64,000 bases of DNA from Halobacillus massiliensis. Lineage in GTDB: Bacteria; Bacillota; Bacilli; Bacillales; Halobacillaceae. The stretch covers positions 2,335,731-2,399,730 of the forward strand of contig NZ_LT800499.1 in NCBI RefSeq assembly GCF_900166625.1, given 5' to 3'. Below are positions 7,174 through 16,838 of the stretch, piece after piece (position 1 is the stretch's first letter; every line of letters starts with the position of its first letter). The translations under genes were made by a program, and so were the position numbers. The notes beneath the pieces are model-generated. The model did not search any database. It saw only the letters and a list, made by a program, of their open reading frames with translations, and was not told where the DNA came from.

Positions 7174-9300
7174 TTACTCTGTCGTTTCTTTTGCTTCTTT
7201 TTCCTTCTTCTCTTCAATCAAAATCGCTTTTCTGGAAAGATTAATTCGTCCCTGTCTGTCGATCTCTTTTACTTTTACTTTAAGAGAATCACCAACGGAC
7301 ACTACATCTTCCACTTTTCCGATGCGTTCTTCCGCAAGTTCAGAAATATGAACAAGGCCTTCTTTTCCTTTGAAAAGTTCAACAAAGGCTCCGAATTTTT
7401 CAACTCGTTTAACGGTTCCTTCATATACTTCCCCAGCTTCAACTTCACGTACAATATCCTCAATGATTTTCTTCGCTGTATGATTCATTTCAGCTTCCGT
7501 TGAGGAAATAAATACTGTTCCATCCTGTTCAATGTCGATTTTCACGCCGGTATCTTCGATAATTTTGTTAATCTGTTTACCGCTCGGTCCAATAACATCA
7601 CGAATTTTATCCGGGTTAATCTTCATAGTCATAATCTTCGGTGCATATCGAGAAAGTTCTGTTCTCGCTTCAGGCAGTGTAGCCAGCATAGAATCAAGAA
7701 TCTGCATACGGCCTTTCTTCGCCTGTGCTAAAGCTTCTTCCAAAATTTCTCTAGATAAGCCTTCGATCTTAATATCCATTTGCAGGGCTGTGATTCCTTT
7801 AGCTGTACCTGCAACTTTAAAGTCCATATCTCCTAGAAAATCTTCCATCCCTTGAATATCAGTAAGGATCGTATAATCTTCTCCAGACTTTACAAGTCCC
7901 ATTGCGATTCCGGCTACAGGGGCCTTAATAGGAACACCAGCGTCCATCATTGCAAGTGTGCTTGCACATATACTCGCCTGTGATGTAGAACCATTAGATT
8001 CAAGGACTTCTGAAACTAAACGAATCGTATAAGGAAATTCTGTCTCTGAAGGTACAACTACTTCGAGTGCACGCTCTCCCAGAGCTCCATGTCCAATTTC
8101 ACGACGTCCAGGTCCGCGGATCGGCCCAGTTTCCCCTACAGAGTAATGAGGGAAGTTGTAGTGGTGCATAAAACGCTTAGACTCTTCTAAATCAAGACCG
8201 TCAAGAATCTGTACATCGCCAAGGGCGCCAAGTGTACAAATACTTAAGGCTTGCGTCTGTCCACGTGTGAAAAGACCAGAACCGTGAGTACGGGGCAGAA
8301 TGCCTACTCTTGAGGATAATGAACGAATTTCATCAATTCCTCTTCCGTCAGGGCGCACTTTTTCTTTCGTGATTAAACGGCGTACTTCTTCTTTAACGAT
8401 ATTATCCAGAATTGACTTGACCTGTTTGATCGTATCTCCATCAGCTTCTAGCTCTTCGTAAGATTCAACAACAGCTTTTTTAGCATCGTCAATCGCATCT
8501 TCACGAGCTTTTTTCTCTTCTGTCTGAATCGCGGCAACAAGTGATTCTGTTGCGTCTGCTTCAACTTTCTCTTTCAGCTCAGCCTCTAGATCAAAAAGCT
8601 TAACTTCCCTTTTTTCTTTGCCGACGGCTTGAATAATTTGCTCTTGAAATTCTACAAGACGCTTAATCTCTTCATGACCGAACATTATAGCTTCAAGCAT
8701 GTCTTCTTCGGATGCTTCTTTAGCTCCTGCTTCTACCATGTTGATCGCATCTTTTGTACCGGCTACCGTTAAGTCGATATCACTTTTCTCCTGCTGAGCA
8801 ACCGTAGGATTAATGATAAATTCGCCATCTACACGACCAACCACAACACCGGCAATCGGACCGCCAAAAGGAATATCAGAGATTCCTAAAGCAATTGATG
8901 AACCAAGCATCGCAGCCATTTCTGTAGAACAGTCCTGGTCCACACTCATAACCGTGCTGATAACCTGTACATCATTTCTAAAGCCATCCGGGAAAAGCGG
9001 ACGTATGGGACGGTCAATCAACCGAGACGCTAGTACAGCCTTATCGCTCGGACGACCTTCTCTCTTAATAAATCCTCCGGGAATCTTTCCTACTGCATAT
9101 AATCGCTCTTCGTAGTTTACAGTTAATGGAAAGAAAGGAAGGTCTTTTGGTTCTTTTGAACCCGTTGCAGCGGATAGGACGGAAGAATCGCCGTATTTAA
9201 TCATGGCAGCGCCACTGGCCTGTTTCGCCAATTCCCCTACTTCAACAGAAAATTCTCTTCCCGCTACATCGATTGAAAAGACTTGGTTTTCTTCTGACAT
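7174..9300 (-). CDS. pnp: Polyribonucleotide nucleotidyltransferase (PNPase)
   Basis: A phosphorolytic 3'-5' exoribonuclease that degrades mRNA and takes part in RNA quality control. The 708-residue protein has two RNase PH repeats (second one with [16 protein letters not shown] and the phosphate-binding [11 protein letters not shown]), an alpha-helical linker, a KH domain ([20 protein letters not shown]) and a C-terminal S1 domain ([20 protein letters not shown]). The start at 9300 has GAGGAG eleven bases upstream; the longer frame to 9321 begins with TTG inside that ribosome site. It follows rpsO, from which a hairpin separates it. Confidence 0.97.
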   Translation of the reverse strand: MSEENQVFSIDVAGREFSVEVGELAKQASGAAMIKYGDSSVLSAATGSKEPKDLPFFPLTVNYEERLYAVGKIPGGFIKREGRPSDKAVLASRLIDRPIRPLFPDGFRNDVQVISTVMSVDQDCSTEMAAMLGSSIALGISDIPFGGPIAGVVVGRVDGEFIINPTVAQQEKSDIDLTVAGTKDAINMVEAGAKEASEEDMLEAIMFGHEEIKRLVEFQEQIIQAVGKEKREVKLFDLEAELKEKVEADATESLVAAIQTEEKKAREDAIDDAKKAVVESYEELEADGDTIKQVKSILDNIVKEEVRRLITKEKVRPDGRGIDEIRSLSSRVGILPRTHGSGLFTRGQTQALSICTLGALGDVQILDGLDLEESKRFMHHYNFPHYSVGETGPIRGPGRREIGHGALGERALEVVVPSETEFPYTIRLVSEVLESNGSTSQASICASTLAMMDAGVPIKAPVAGIAMGLVKSGEDYTILTDIQGMEDFLGDMDFKVAGTAKGITALQMDIKIEGLSREILEEALAQAKKGRMQILDSMLATLPEARTELSRYAPKIMTMKINPDKIRDVIGPSGKQINKIIEDTGVKIDIEQDGTVFISSTEAEMNHTAKKIIEDIVREVEAGEVYEGTVKRVEKFGAFVELFKGKEGLVHISELAEERIGKVEDVVSVGDSLKVKVKEIDRQGRINLSRKAILIEEKKEKEAKETTE

Positions 9301-9348
9301 AAAATATTTGACTCCTCTCAATCAGACAAAATAATGATATAGTTCATA

Positions 9349-9373
9349 GTTTACACTTAAATTTATGTAAACA
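9349..9373. promoter_or_regulatory. Inverted repeat and possible promoter before pnp
   Basis: GTTTACAC-TTAAATTTA-TGTAAAC is an inverted repeat between the rpsO terminator and pnp. On the minus strand it contains TTTACA, 17 bases, then TATGAA, a weak sigma-A-like promoter. It may be a protein-binding site or just a promoter symmetry; I do not recognise a regulator. Confidence 0.35.
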
Positions 9374-9378
9374 TACAG

Positions 9379-9404
9379 AAAAAGCGGGAATAACTCCCGC
9401 TTTT
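9379..9404 (-). terminator. rpsO terminator or rpsO-pnp attenuator
   Basis: Hairpin AAAGCGGGAGTTATTCCCGCTTTTT on the minus strand, immediately after rpsO and before pnp. In related bacteria an intercistronic hairpin here limits pnp readthrough. Confidence 0.85.
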
Positions 9405-9413
9405 ACTCATGCA

Positions 9414-9683
9414 TTAGCGACGTAGGCCTAAGCTCTTAATTAACTCACGGTAACGTGTAATGTCTTTATTACGCAGGTAGTTTAGTAAGTTACGGCGTCT
9501 ACCTACCATTTTAAGCAATCCACGACGAGAGTGGTGGTCTTGCTTGTGTGTACGCAAGTGCTCGTTCAAGTTCGTGATTTGCTCTGTAAGAACTGCGATT
9601 TGTACTTCTGCAGATCCTGTGTCATTCTCATGAGTTTTATACTCATTAATAAGTTCTTGTTTACGTTCCTGTGTGATAGCCAT
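9414..9683 (-). CDS. rpsO: 30S ribosomal protein S15
   Basis: An 89-residue primary-binding small-subunit protein contacting 16S rRNA helices in the platform. The sequence carries the family core [19 protein letters not shown] and [20 protein letters not shown]. The ATG follows an excellent ribosome site (CAGGAGGTG). It has its own promoter and a structured leader of about 80 bases, consistent with S15 autoregulation known in other bacteria. Confidence 0.98.
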   Translation of the reverse strand: MAITQERKQELINEYKTHENDTGSAEVQIAVLTEQITNLNEHLRTHKQDHHSRRGLLKMVGRRRNLLNYLRNKDITRYRELIKSLGLRR

Positions 9684-9765
9684 TATAGCTACACCTCCTG
9701 TAAATATTTAGAATTCCCATTCCCCGAGCGGGCGCCGGAGTTACGTTCCGCCAAGCGAAGGTTCC
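9684..9765 (-). promoter_or_regulatory. rpsO 5' leader, possible S15 autoregulatory structure
   Basis: The transcribed leader between the predicted start site and the rpsO ATG contains GC-rich pairing segments (CGCTTGGCGGAACG, CTCCGGCGCCCGCTCGGGG). S15 binding to rpsO leaders is established in several bacteria with different folds. I infer a regulatory role but cannot assign it to a known leader class by eye. Confidence 0.4.
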
Positions 9766-9772
9766 ATAGTAC

Positions 9773-9801
9773 AGATTACCTTTTTTTCAGCTAAAATGCA
9801 A
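9773..9801 (-). promoter_or_regulatory. Sigma-A promoter for rpsO
   Basis: On the minus strand, TTGCAT (9796-9801), a 17-base spacer, then TAATCT (9773-9778). It lies between the ribF 3' end and rpsO and gives rpsO its own transcription start. Confidence 0.65.
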
Positions 9802-9816
9802 GAGGTAACCGTGGGA

Positions 9817-10696
9817 CTACGGTAAAATTTGTCGCAGCTCCTGGATATTTAGAAAGGAAGCTCGGTTACTGCCATCTTTATAAATCATTCGTAACAGAGC
9901 CATAAAACTCAATGGAAGCTTTTCCACTCTGTATAAATGTGTGAGAATCCTGGATAAGGATTTGAACATCAGATCCGTTCGAAATCCGCGCAAGCGCTTC
10001 CCAGCTTTCATTTCCAGCTTTTATAATAACTGCATAGAGTCCTGGTTTTGGCATATAAAATGGCCGCATTAACTTTACTGATAGTTGTTCTGATGCTTCT
10101 TTTCCCGTTAGTTCTCCGCAGACTGCAAACGGACGGCCGAGAAGGTTCTGTACACCTTCCATATCTCCCTGATCAAGCAATGCTCGGATACGGGTTGAGC
10201 TTACTTTTAATTCTTCCTTTTCAATACGCGAAACAGTCGTAGTAGAAAAACGACCTTCAGAGAGTTCTGGAAGCATCTTCATAGAACCTTCTCCTTTATA
10301 ACCAAAGCTGAAGTCAAATCCTGCTGCCACATGTCTGATGTTTAACCTAACGAAAAACTGCTCTACAAACTGTTTCGGTGACAGGGAAGCAAGAGACTTA
10401 TCAAAACGAATGATATAAAGAAGATCTACCCCCATATTTTTAAGGATCTCCTCTTTTTCTTCCAGCGGAGTGATATAGCGAGCATGTTTGACTTTCTTGT
10501 TTAAAATGACAGAAGGATGAGGATCAAAAGTTATAACCGCACTCGCTGTTCCTAATTCTTCTGCTTTAATTTGTGCCGTTTCAATGACTTTTTGATGGCC
10601 TTTATGCACACCGTCAAAAAAACCGACTGCTGCGGACGCAGGGGGCAAAGCGTCGTCAGGAAGCCTGTCTTCGACACTTAAACGAATTGTTCTCAA
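9817..10696 (-). pseudogene. ribF: RibF-like FAD synthetase with degenerate, frameshifted riboflavin-kinase half
   Basis: Canonical RibF makes FMN and FAD. The N-terminal adenylyltransferase half looks functional: GFFDGVHKGHQKVI near residues 25-38 and SSTRIRALLDQG near 168. The C-terminal half starts LLGRPFAVCGELTG but lacks the GFPTAN and PTF motifs of riboflavin kinase. The open frame also ends early, at 9878 (272 aa, IEFYGSVTNDL). Dropping one T from the TTTT at 9904-9907 would continue as IEFMALLRMIYKDGSN and reach FLNIQELRQIL, a plausible natural C-terminus ending at 9817. I read it as FAD synthetase with a decayed or lineage-specific second domain. Whether the frameshift is real or a sequencing error is unresolved. 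It sits between truB and rpsO, the usual ribF place. Confidence 0.7.
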
Positions 10697-10717
10697 TTTT
10701 GTTCACCTGCTCCATGT

Positions 10718-11611
10718 TTAAAATACTCGTATAGGCTTTATTTTATCATGCTTTTCCGGATGCTGTTGATATAGGGCTAATGCCTGCCCGCCGCAAGTTA
10801 CGACAACAGGTTCTGTTCCGAAATCTTTCGGCTTTTTGAGCACCTGACCGTGTTCGATAGCAAACCTTTGACTTTCCTCAATGGGAAATTCCTGAAAATG
10901 ATTTAGTCCTCTCCCTAAAGGAAGGATGAGTTCCTCTGCCTGGCCGCAGTCTGCTCGCTTTTGTATTTCATCGAACGTAAAACACTCTTCCTTTTTAATG
11001 CCGCCTGTTTCCAGACGCTCAAGTGAGGACATATGGGCCGGAAAACCGAGAGTTTTTCCGATATCGACACAGAGGGTCCGGATATAAGTACCTTTTGAGC
11101 AGGAAACTCTAATGGGAAATGAAAACATATCTCCATCTTTTTTTATATCATTTAGCCGTTCCAGCTCAAAAATAGTGACCGTTCTTTTCGGCCTTTCGAC
11201 TTCTATTCCTTCACGCGCATATTGATACAAGCGCTTTCCGTCTACTTTGACAGCCGAATACATAGGTGGAACCTGAGTAATCCCCCCTCTGAACTGAGCG
11301 AGAACATTATCAATCTCCTGAATTTCCGGAATAGGATCAACAGGCATTTGTTGAATCGTTTCTCCTGTCTGATCCTCTGTTTCAGTTGCTGCCCCAAGCG
11401 TTACTACTGCTTCATACACCTTCTTTGTATCCGTTAAAAAGGGAACAATTTTAGTAGCCATACCGATACATAAAGGCAATACGCCTTCTACTTCCGGATC
11501 AAGCGTACCAGTATGGCCGATTTTCTTCGTTTTCAGAATCCCTCGAGCTTTACTGACACAATCATGTGAAGTAAAGCCTTTCTCTTTCCACAATGGAAGT
11601 ATGCCGTTCAT
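10718..11611 (-). CDS. truB: tRNA pseudouridine-55 synthase
   Basis: It isomerises U55 in the T-loop of tRNAs. The 297-residue protein has the catalytic aspartate D38 in GHTGTLDPEVEGVLP, the YEAVVTLGAATETED strand and the RVSCSKGTYIRTL motif, with a short C-terminal PUA-like extension. It lies between rbfA and ribF in the conserved nusA-infB block, and a hairpin separates it from rbfA. Confidence 0.97.
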   Translation of the reverse strand: MNGILPLWKEKGFTSHDCVSKARGILKTKKIGHTGTLDPEVEGVLPLCIGMATKIVPFLTDTKKVYEAVVTLGAATETEDQTGETIQQMPVDPIPEIQEIDNVLAQFRGGITQVPPMYSAVKVDGKRLYQYAREGIEVERPKRTVTIFELERLNDIKKDGDMFSFPIRVSCSKGTYIRTLCVDIGKTLGFPAHMSSLERLETGGIKKEECFTFDEIQKRADCGQAEELILPLGRGLNHFQEFPIEESQRFAIEHGQVLKKPKDFGTEPVVVTCGGQALALYQQHPEKHDKIKPIRVF

Positions 11612-11647
11612 TACCGCACCCCCTTGATTTCGATCGTATTCATAAGA

Positions 11648-11675
11648 AAATCCGCGCTTCTAATAGCACGGATTT
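11648..11675 (-). terminator. Hairpin between rbfA and truB
   Basis: AAATCCGTGC-TATTAGAA-GCGCGGATTT followed by TCTT on the minus strand. The T-tail is short, so it may be a partial terminator or an RNA-processing structure. Confidence 0.6.
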
Positions 11676-11688
11676 CTTTGCCTGCTGC

Positions 11689-12039
11689 TTATGAGTCGGT
11701 ATCGTTTAAATCCTTTAAGATTGTCTCGATACGATTTCCCCGTTCGATTGCTTCATCAAACTCAAACATAATTTCCGGGGTTTTTCTCAGGCGGATACGC
11801 TGTCCGATTTCGGAACGGATGAATCCTTTAGCCTTTGCAAGGCCGACTAACGTATCGTGTTTCTGCTTCTCATCTCCGAGAACAGAAATATAAACTTTAG
11901 CCTGCTGCAGATCACCTGTAACTTTAACTTCTGTGATCGTTACAAATCCCACACGCGGGTCCTTGATTTTTTTACTGATTATATCTGTCAGTTCTTTCTT
12001 CATCTGCTCTCCAACACGGTTTGCACGAAGATCATTCAT
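11689..12039 (-). CDS. rbfA: Ribosome-binding factor A
   Basis: A 116-residue KH-type factor needed for late 30S maturation, binding the 5' helix of 16S rRNA. Family features are [20 protein letters not shown] at the start, [12 protein letters not shown], and the C-terminal [19 protein letters not shown]. It follows ylxP by about 30 bp within the nusA-infB operon. Confidence 0.96.
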   Translation of the reverse strand: MNDLRANRVGEQMKKELTDIISKKIKDPRVGFVTITEVKVTGDLQQAKVYISVLGDEKQKHDTLVGLAKAKGFIRSEIGQRIRLRKTPEIMFEFDEAIERGNRIETILKDLNDTDS

Positions 12040-12068
12040 TTTCTAATCACCTCTTCAACAATAGAGCA

Positions 12069-12347
12069 CTACAGCCAATCTAAAGTTGTATCTGCCCGTT
12101 CGATTTCAGGAAAAGAATCCATTAATGTTAAAGCCTGCTGAATCGTCTGTTCACAGATGACTTTGCTGCTGGCAATAGTGACGATTCCAATACATGTGCG
12201 CTGCCAGAGATCCTGGTAATCCAGTTCACTGACAGCTACATTATATTCATTGCTTAACCTTGTCTGAATCCTCTTAATTACAGAACGTTTCTGCTTTAAA
12301 GACTGGGCGTCATATATAAAACATTCCACCTCAGCACTTAAAATCAT
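12069..12347 (-). CDS. ylxP: YlxP family protein (DUF503)
   Basis: A 92-residue DUF503 protein: [40 protein letters not shown] and a C-terminal helix. Its ATG overlaps the infB stop as ATGA, implying translational coupling. The family is linked to ribosome biogenesis mainly by its constant place between infB and rbfA; the biochemical role is unknown to me. Confidence 0.92.
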   Translation of the reverse strand: MILSAEVECFIYDAQSLKQKRSVIKRIQTRLSNEYNVAVSELDYQDLWQRTCIGIVTIASSKVICEQTIQQALTLMDSFPEIERADTTLDWL

Positions 12348-14419
12348 TTACGTTCAATCTCCTGCATTTCATAAGGCTCGATAATGTCGCCTACTTTAAT
12401 GTCATTGAAGTTTTTAACGGTAATTCCGCACTCATAACCTTGAGCAACTTCTTTGGCATCGTCTTTATAACGCTTCAGGGCATCTACTTCCCCTTCGAAG
12501 ATAACAACGCCATCACGAATGACGCGGATACCGGAATTACGGGTTACTTTTCCGTCTGTTACATAAGAACCGGCAATCGTACCAACCTTAGAAACCTTAA
12601 AGATCTCACGAACCTCCACTTGACCGATGATTTTCTCTTCATATTCAGGGTCAAGCATTCCTTTCATGGCTGCTTCGATTTCTTCAATTACTTTGTAGAT
12701 AATATTGTGCAGACGGATTTCCACATTTTCAGATTCCGCTGCTTTTCTTGCATTCCCGTCAGGACGGACGTTAAAACCAATGATAATCCCATTGGAGGCA
12801 GAAGCAAGTGTTACATCAGATTCGGTAATTGCGCCTACTCCTGTATGAATAATTTTAACCTTAACGCCTTCAACTTCAATCTTTTGAAGAGAGCCAGCTA
12901 ATGCCTCAAGCGATCCTTGAACATCTGCTTTTAAAATAAGGTTAATATCTTTAATCTCCCCTTGTTTGATTTGATCAAACAGGTCATCAAGGCTTACTTT
13001 AGCCGTTGAGCTTCTATCTTCCTCAATTTGTTTCTGCTGACGCGCTTCCCCGATTGCTTTCGCTTTCTTCTCATCTTCAAAAGCAAGAAAACGGTCTCCG
13101 GCCTGCGGTACGCTGTTTAAGCCGGTAATTTCAACTGGCGTAGAAGGGCCTGCTTCTTTTACACGTCGGCCTAGATCATTAACCATGGCACGTACACGTC
13201 CAAATGAATTTCCTACAACCACTGGATCACTCACTTTAAGGGTACCATTTTGCACAAGTAAAGTTGCGACTGGTCCGCGGCCTTTATCCAGCTCAGCTTC
13301 AATTACTGTTCCATATGCTTTACGCTCTGGATTCGCTTTAAGTTCTTCCATTTCTGATACAAGAACAATCATTTCAAGAAGCTCATCAATTCCCTCGCCT
13401 TTTACGGCAGACATTTTAACGAAAATCGTCTCTCCGCCAAATTCTTCAGAAATAAGTTCGTATTCCATAAGCTCCTGCATAACGCGATCCGGGTTGGCGC
13501 CTTCTTTATCCATTTTATTAACAGCTACAATGATGGGAACACCCGCAGCTTTCGCGTGGCTGATCGCTTCTTTTGTCTGTGGCATAACACCGTCATCAGC
13601 GGCTACTACCAGGATTGCAATGTCGGTTACTTGGGCACCACGAGAACGCATGCTTGTAAAAGCTGCGTGACCCGGTGTATCAAGGAAAGTGATTCTCTTA
13701 TCAGCCGCTTCTACTTGGTATGCACCAATATGCTGGGTAATTCCTCCGGCTTCGCCTTCTGTCACTTTCGTGTGACGGATAGAGTCAAGAAGTGTTGTCT
13801 TACCGTGGTCAACGTGACCCATAATCGTTACGACAGCCGGTCGCTCTTTTAAGTCAGCCGGGTCGTCTTCAAATGTCATATTTTCAAGGTCAGTTGCATC
13901 AACGACGACTTCTTCTTCTACTTCTACCTCATACTCAGTACAGATTAATTCGATAGAATCAGCATCCAGTTCCTGATTTTTTGTAGCCATAACCCCTAAA
14001 AGCATAAGTTTTTTAATGATTTCAGATGACTCTTTATTTAATTTATCAGCGAGTTCGCCAACGGTAAGTGAACCGGCATAAGTAATCTTTTCCGGTGTCT
14101 GTTTCTTAGGCTTCTGTGGCTTTTGCGCCTGTTGATTATGTTGACCTCTTGACTGATTATTACGATTATTTTTCGGGTTTTTGTTATTTTTCCCCTTAGG
14201 TTTTGAATTCGGCTTCTGATTATTGGTATTTGCCGGCTTGTTCTGTTTTTCTTTAGCCTGCCCCTTACCAAAAGCTGCATCTAATTTACCTTTTATACCG
14301 TCTTCAATCGTAGACATGTGGTTAGTTACCTCCACATTCAGTCCTTTTAATTTCTCAATCACTTGTTTACTTGATACATCATTCTTTTTTGCATATTCAT
14401 ATACACGCATTTTACTCAT
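12344..14419 (-). CDS. infB: Translation initiation factor IF-2
   Basis: A GTPase that delivers initiator tRNA to the ribosome. The start at 14419 ([12 protein letters not shown]) has GGGGGTGA six bases upstream, giving 691 residues. In order: the IF2-N helical domain, a low-complexity Asn/Lys/Gln-rich linker (about residues 55-110), a second IF2-N domain, G1 GHVDHGKTT at 201-209, DTPGH and NKMD motifs, domain II, and the C2 fMet-tRNA-binding domain. It lies between ylxQ and ylxP. Confidence 0.98.
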   Translation of the reverse strand: MSKMRVYEYAKKNDVSSKQVIEKLKGLNVEVTNHMSTIEDGIKGKLDAAFGKGQAKEKQNKPANTNNQKPNSKPKGKNNKNPKNNRNNQSRGQHNQQAQKPQKPKKQTPEKITYAGSLTVGELADKLNKESSEIIKKLMLLGVMATKNQELDADSIELICTEYEVEVEEEVVVDATDLENMTFEDDPADLKERPAVVTIMGHVDHGKTTLLDSIRHTKVTEGEAGGITQHIGAYQVEAADKRITFLDTPGHAAFTSMRSRGAQVTDIAILVVAADDGVMPQTKEAISHAKAAGVPIIVAVNKMDKEGANPDRVMQELMEYELISEEFGGETIFVKMSAVKGEGIDELLEMIVLVSEMEELKANPERKAYGTVIEAELDKGRGPVATLLVQNGTLKVSDPVVVGNSFGRVRAMVNDLGRRVKEAGPSTPVEITGLNSVPQAGDRFLAFEDEKKAKAIGEARQQKQIEEDRSSTAKVSLDDLFDQIKQGEIKDINLILKADVQGSLEALAGSLQKIEVEGVKVKIIHTGVGAITESDVTLASASNGIIIGFNVRPDGNARKAAESENVEIRLHNIIYKVIEEIEAAMKGMLDPEYEEKIIGQVEVREIFKVSKVGTIAGSYVTDGKVTRNSGIRVIRDGVVIFEGEVDALKRYKDDAKEVAQGYECGITVKNFNDIKVGDIIEPYEMQEIERK

Positions 14420-14423
14420 TCTT

Positions 14424-14738
14424 TCACCCCCGAATAGATTCATCGAGCAGCGATTGCAACTTATTCGCAAATCCTTGATCCAGAACTGCGATCGCGACTC
14501 TCCCTGACTTTCCTATGGCTTGAGAAAAAACATCACGATCATCCACCACATAGCAGGGTATATCATAAAAACTGCACTTATCTGTCAGCTTTTTCTTTGT
14601 TTGATTACCGGTATCACTGGCCATAAGCACCAGCTTCGCCTTATTTCTTTGAATGTCTTTTACAATTTGCTCTTCTCCCAAGGTTAGCTTACCTGCTCTA
14701 TTAGCAATTCCTAACAGATTTAAATAAGATCCCCTCAT
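14424..14738 (-). CDS. ylxQ: YlxQ, L7Ae-family RNA-binding protein
   Basis: A 104-residue L7Ae/L30e-fold protein ([50 protein letters not shown]). Paralogues in this family bind kink-turn RNA; the physiological target of YlxQ is not known to me. It sits five bases before infB and overlaps ylxR by four bases, so it is part of the nusA-infB operon. Confidence 0.93.
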   Translation of the reverse strand: MRGSYLNLLGIANRAGKLTLGEEQIVKDIQRNKAKLVLMASDTGNQTKKKLTDKCSFYDIPCYVVDDRDVFSQAIGKSGRVAIAVLDQGFANKLQSLLDESIRG

Positions 14739-15010
14739 GAGTCTTTTCCTTCGATAACCCGCTTTAATTCTTCATAGACAGAAGCATCCACTTTCGTATT
14801 CAAATGGCGGTTTAAAGACTGCTGCTGTTCTGCTTTGTTAATGACCTCAAGACTCTTAGAAACGTAAGCCCCCCGGCCGTTTTTCTTTCCCGTTTGATCA
14901 ACGAAAACTTCACCCTCTTTATTGCGAACTACCCGGATCAGCTCTTTCTTCGGCTTCATCTCCTGAGTAACTACGCATTTTCTCAATGGTGGTTTTTTGG
15001 CTTGGGCCAT
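14735..15010 (-). CDS. ylxR: YlxR family protein (DUF448)
   Basis: A 91-residue basic protein with the DUF448 pattern LRKCVVTQEMKPKKELIRVV and KKNGRGAYVSKSLEVI. The family lies invariably between nusA and infB. A role as an RNA-binding or nucleoid-associated regulator has been proposed for relatives, but I treat it as unassigned. Confidence 0.93.
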   Translation of the reverse strand: MAQAKKPPLRKCVVTQEMKPKKELIRVVRNKEGEVFVDQTGKKNGRGAYVSKSLEVINKAEQQQSLNRHLNTKVDASVYEELKRVIEGKDS

Positions 15011-15026
15011 CGCTTCTCCTCCTGTT

Positions 15027-16127
15027 CTACTCTTCTGTTATTTCTTCAGCATCATAGTTGTTATCGGCTGATTCTGTAATGATGCCTTCTTCCACCGCTT
15101 CGCTTTCACTTTTTATATCAATTTTCCAGCCCGTCAGCTTTGCAGCTAATCGTGCATTCTGGCCTCGTTTACCGATAGCTAAAGAAAGTTGATAATCCGG
15201 TACGATAACAGTTGTGGCTTTTTCCTCTTCATTTACAAGGACTTCGACCACTTTTGATGGGCTTAAAGCATTGGACACATATTCCACTGGATCTTCAGAC
15301 CACTGGACAATATCAATCTTTTCCCCTTTTAATTCATTAACGATCGCCTGCACACGCTGACCTCTTTGACCGACACATGAACCAACCGGATCCACTTCAG
15401 GGTCCTCAGCAAATACAGAGACTTTCGACCGGTCTCCAGCTTCACGGGCAACAGAAACTACCTCTACTGTCCCATCGTATATTTCCGGCACTTCCATTTC
15501 AAATAAACGCTTTAAAAGACCAGGATGGGTGCGAGAAACATAAATGTGAGGTCCTTTATTACTGTTTTCAACTTTGGTTACATAGACTTTCAAACGGTTG
15601 TGGACTTCATATTTCTCAGTTGGCATCTGTTCAGCTTCAGGAAGCCTTGCTTCAATTTTTCCTAGATTGACATAAACAAAGCGCGGATCCTTACGCTGGA
15701 TGATTCCAGTCATTACGTCTTCTTCGCGGTCTACATATTCGCCATAAATAATACCGCGCTCAGCTTCACGTACACGCTGTGTTACAACCTGCTTAGCCGC
15801 CTGTGCTGCAATACGGCCAAAGTCCATTGGAGTAACTTCCACTTCAATGACATCGTCGACTGCATAGTTAGGATTTTTTTCTTTCGCCTGCTCAATAGAA
15901 ATCTCCTGTTGCGGATCCATTACCTCTTCAACAATAACTTTTCTTGCAAACACCTTCATAGTGCCCTGCTCTTCATTAATATCAACCCGTACGTTCGTCG
16001 CGGAGTTGAAATTCTTTTTATATGCAGAAATCAGGGCAGCTTCAAGTGCCTCTAATAAAAGGGCCTTGTCAATGCCTTTCTCCTTTTCCAAATAATTCAT
16101 GGCATCAAATAGTTCGCTACTCACCAT
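15027..16127 (-). CDS. nusA: Transcription termination/antitermination factor NusA
   Basis: It binds RNA polymerase and nascent RNA and modulates pausing and termination. The 366-residue protein has the RNAP-binding N-terminal domain ([18 protein letters not shown]), an S1 domain, KH1 ([18 protein letters not shown]) and KH2 ([20 protein letters not shown]), with a short acidic tail and none of the C-terminal repeats seen in enterobacteria, as usual in Firmicutes. It starts ten bases after rimP. Confidence 0.97.
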   Translation of the reverse strand: MVSSELFDAMNYLEKEKGIDKALLLEALEAALISAYKKNFNSATNVRVDINEEQGTMKVFARKVIVEEVMDPQQEISIEQAKEKNPNYAVDDVIEVEVTPMDFGRIAAQAAKQVVTQRVREAERGIIYGEYVDREEDVMTGIIQRKDPRFVYVNLGKIEARLPEAEQMPTEKYEVHNRLKVYVTKVENSNKGPHIYVSRTHPGLLKRLFEMEVPEIYDGTVEVVSVAREAGDRSKVSVFAEDPEVDPVGSCVGQRGQRVQAIVNELKGEKIDIVQWSEDPVEYVSNALSPSKVVEVLVNEEEKATTVIVPDYQLSLAIGKRGQNARLAAKLTGWKIDIKSESEAVEEGIITESADNNYDAEEITEE

Positions 16128-16137
16128 ATATCCCCCT

Positions 16138-16611
16138 TTAATTAAAAGTGACGGCTAAATTCGCCTTCGCTATCTTTTCATAAGGTACTTGCAGCTGTTT
16201 TTTTCTTGTTTTAATCTGAATTTCCACTACTGCTGTATTATTTTCAAACTGAAGAAGTGTACCTTCAAATTCTTTCTCACCATCAATTGGTTCATACAAT
16301 TTCATATAAACAAATTCGCCTTTATAATTTTCGAAGTCAGCCGGTGTTTTTAGAGGCCGTTCTGCTCCAGGGGAGGATACCTCCAGAAAATAAGCCTGTT
16401 CTATCGGGTCGACTTCATCCAGCTTTTCACTGAGCTGTTCGGAAACTTTTCCGCATTCTTCAATGTCAATACCACCCGGCTTATCAACAAAGACACGCAA
16501 AAACCAGTTCTTGCCTTCTTTTTTAAATTCAATATCGACTAACTCAAGATTCAATTGATCTAAAATCGGAGTAACCAGCTCTTGTGTTACTTCTGTTACG
16601 TTTTTACTCAT
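16138..16611 (-). CDS. rimP: Ribosome maturation factor RimP
   Basis: A 157-residue 30S assembly factor that binds free small subunits. Typical features are the N-terminal alpha/beta domain ([20 protein letters not shown]), [29 protein letters not shown] and a C-terminal SH3-like domain. It is the first gene of the rimP-nusA-ylxR-ylxQ-infB-ylxP-rbfA unit. Confidence 0.96.
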   Translation of the reverse strand: MSKNVTEVTQELVTPILDQLNLELVDIEFKKEGKNWFLRVFVDKPGGIDIEECGKVSEQLSEKLDEVDPIEQAYFLEVSSPGAERPLKTPADFENYKGEFVYMKLYEPIDGEKEFEGTLLQFENNTAVVEIQIKTRKKQLQVPYEKIAKANLAVTFN

Positions 16612-16669
16612 CGGAAACCCTCCCTGTGCAAACTTATTAAATGTAAGGTTATTAAAACCCGAAATGAAA

Positions 16670-16692
16670 CCGCTATGAGAAATTCATAGCGG
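16670..16692 (-). terminator. Second hairpin between polC and rimP
   Basis: CCGCTATGA-ATTTC-TCATAGCGG followed by TTTCATTT on the minus strand. It is a backup terminator for polC or a leader structure for rimP. Confidence 0.55.
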
Positions 16693-16744
16693 CTTCATAA
16701 GCGTGCGCTCCATTTAAAGCATTAAACTTATGCCTTAAATATAA

Positions 16745-16772
16745 CGAAAGAGTGGGTTTCCCCACTCTTTCG
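16745..16772 (-). terminator. polC terminator
   Basis: A perfect 12-bp hairpin CGAAAGAGTGGG/CCCACTCTTTCG with a short loop, downstream of polC. The T-run is short. Confidence 0.75.
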
Positions 16773-16838
16773 GACGTTCTTATCGCTCTTGACACCATAA
16801 AAAATATACCATAGTTTCCGTATAAATGCAACAAACGC

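Noticed and set aside
12440-12901. Plus-strand open frame inside infB (and similar ones inside polC, smc and fliF)
   Set aside because: They are antisense to well-conserved genes and have no independent signals.
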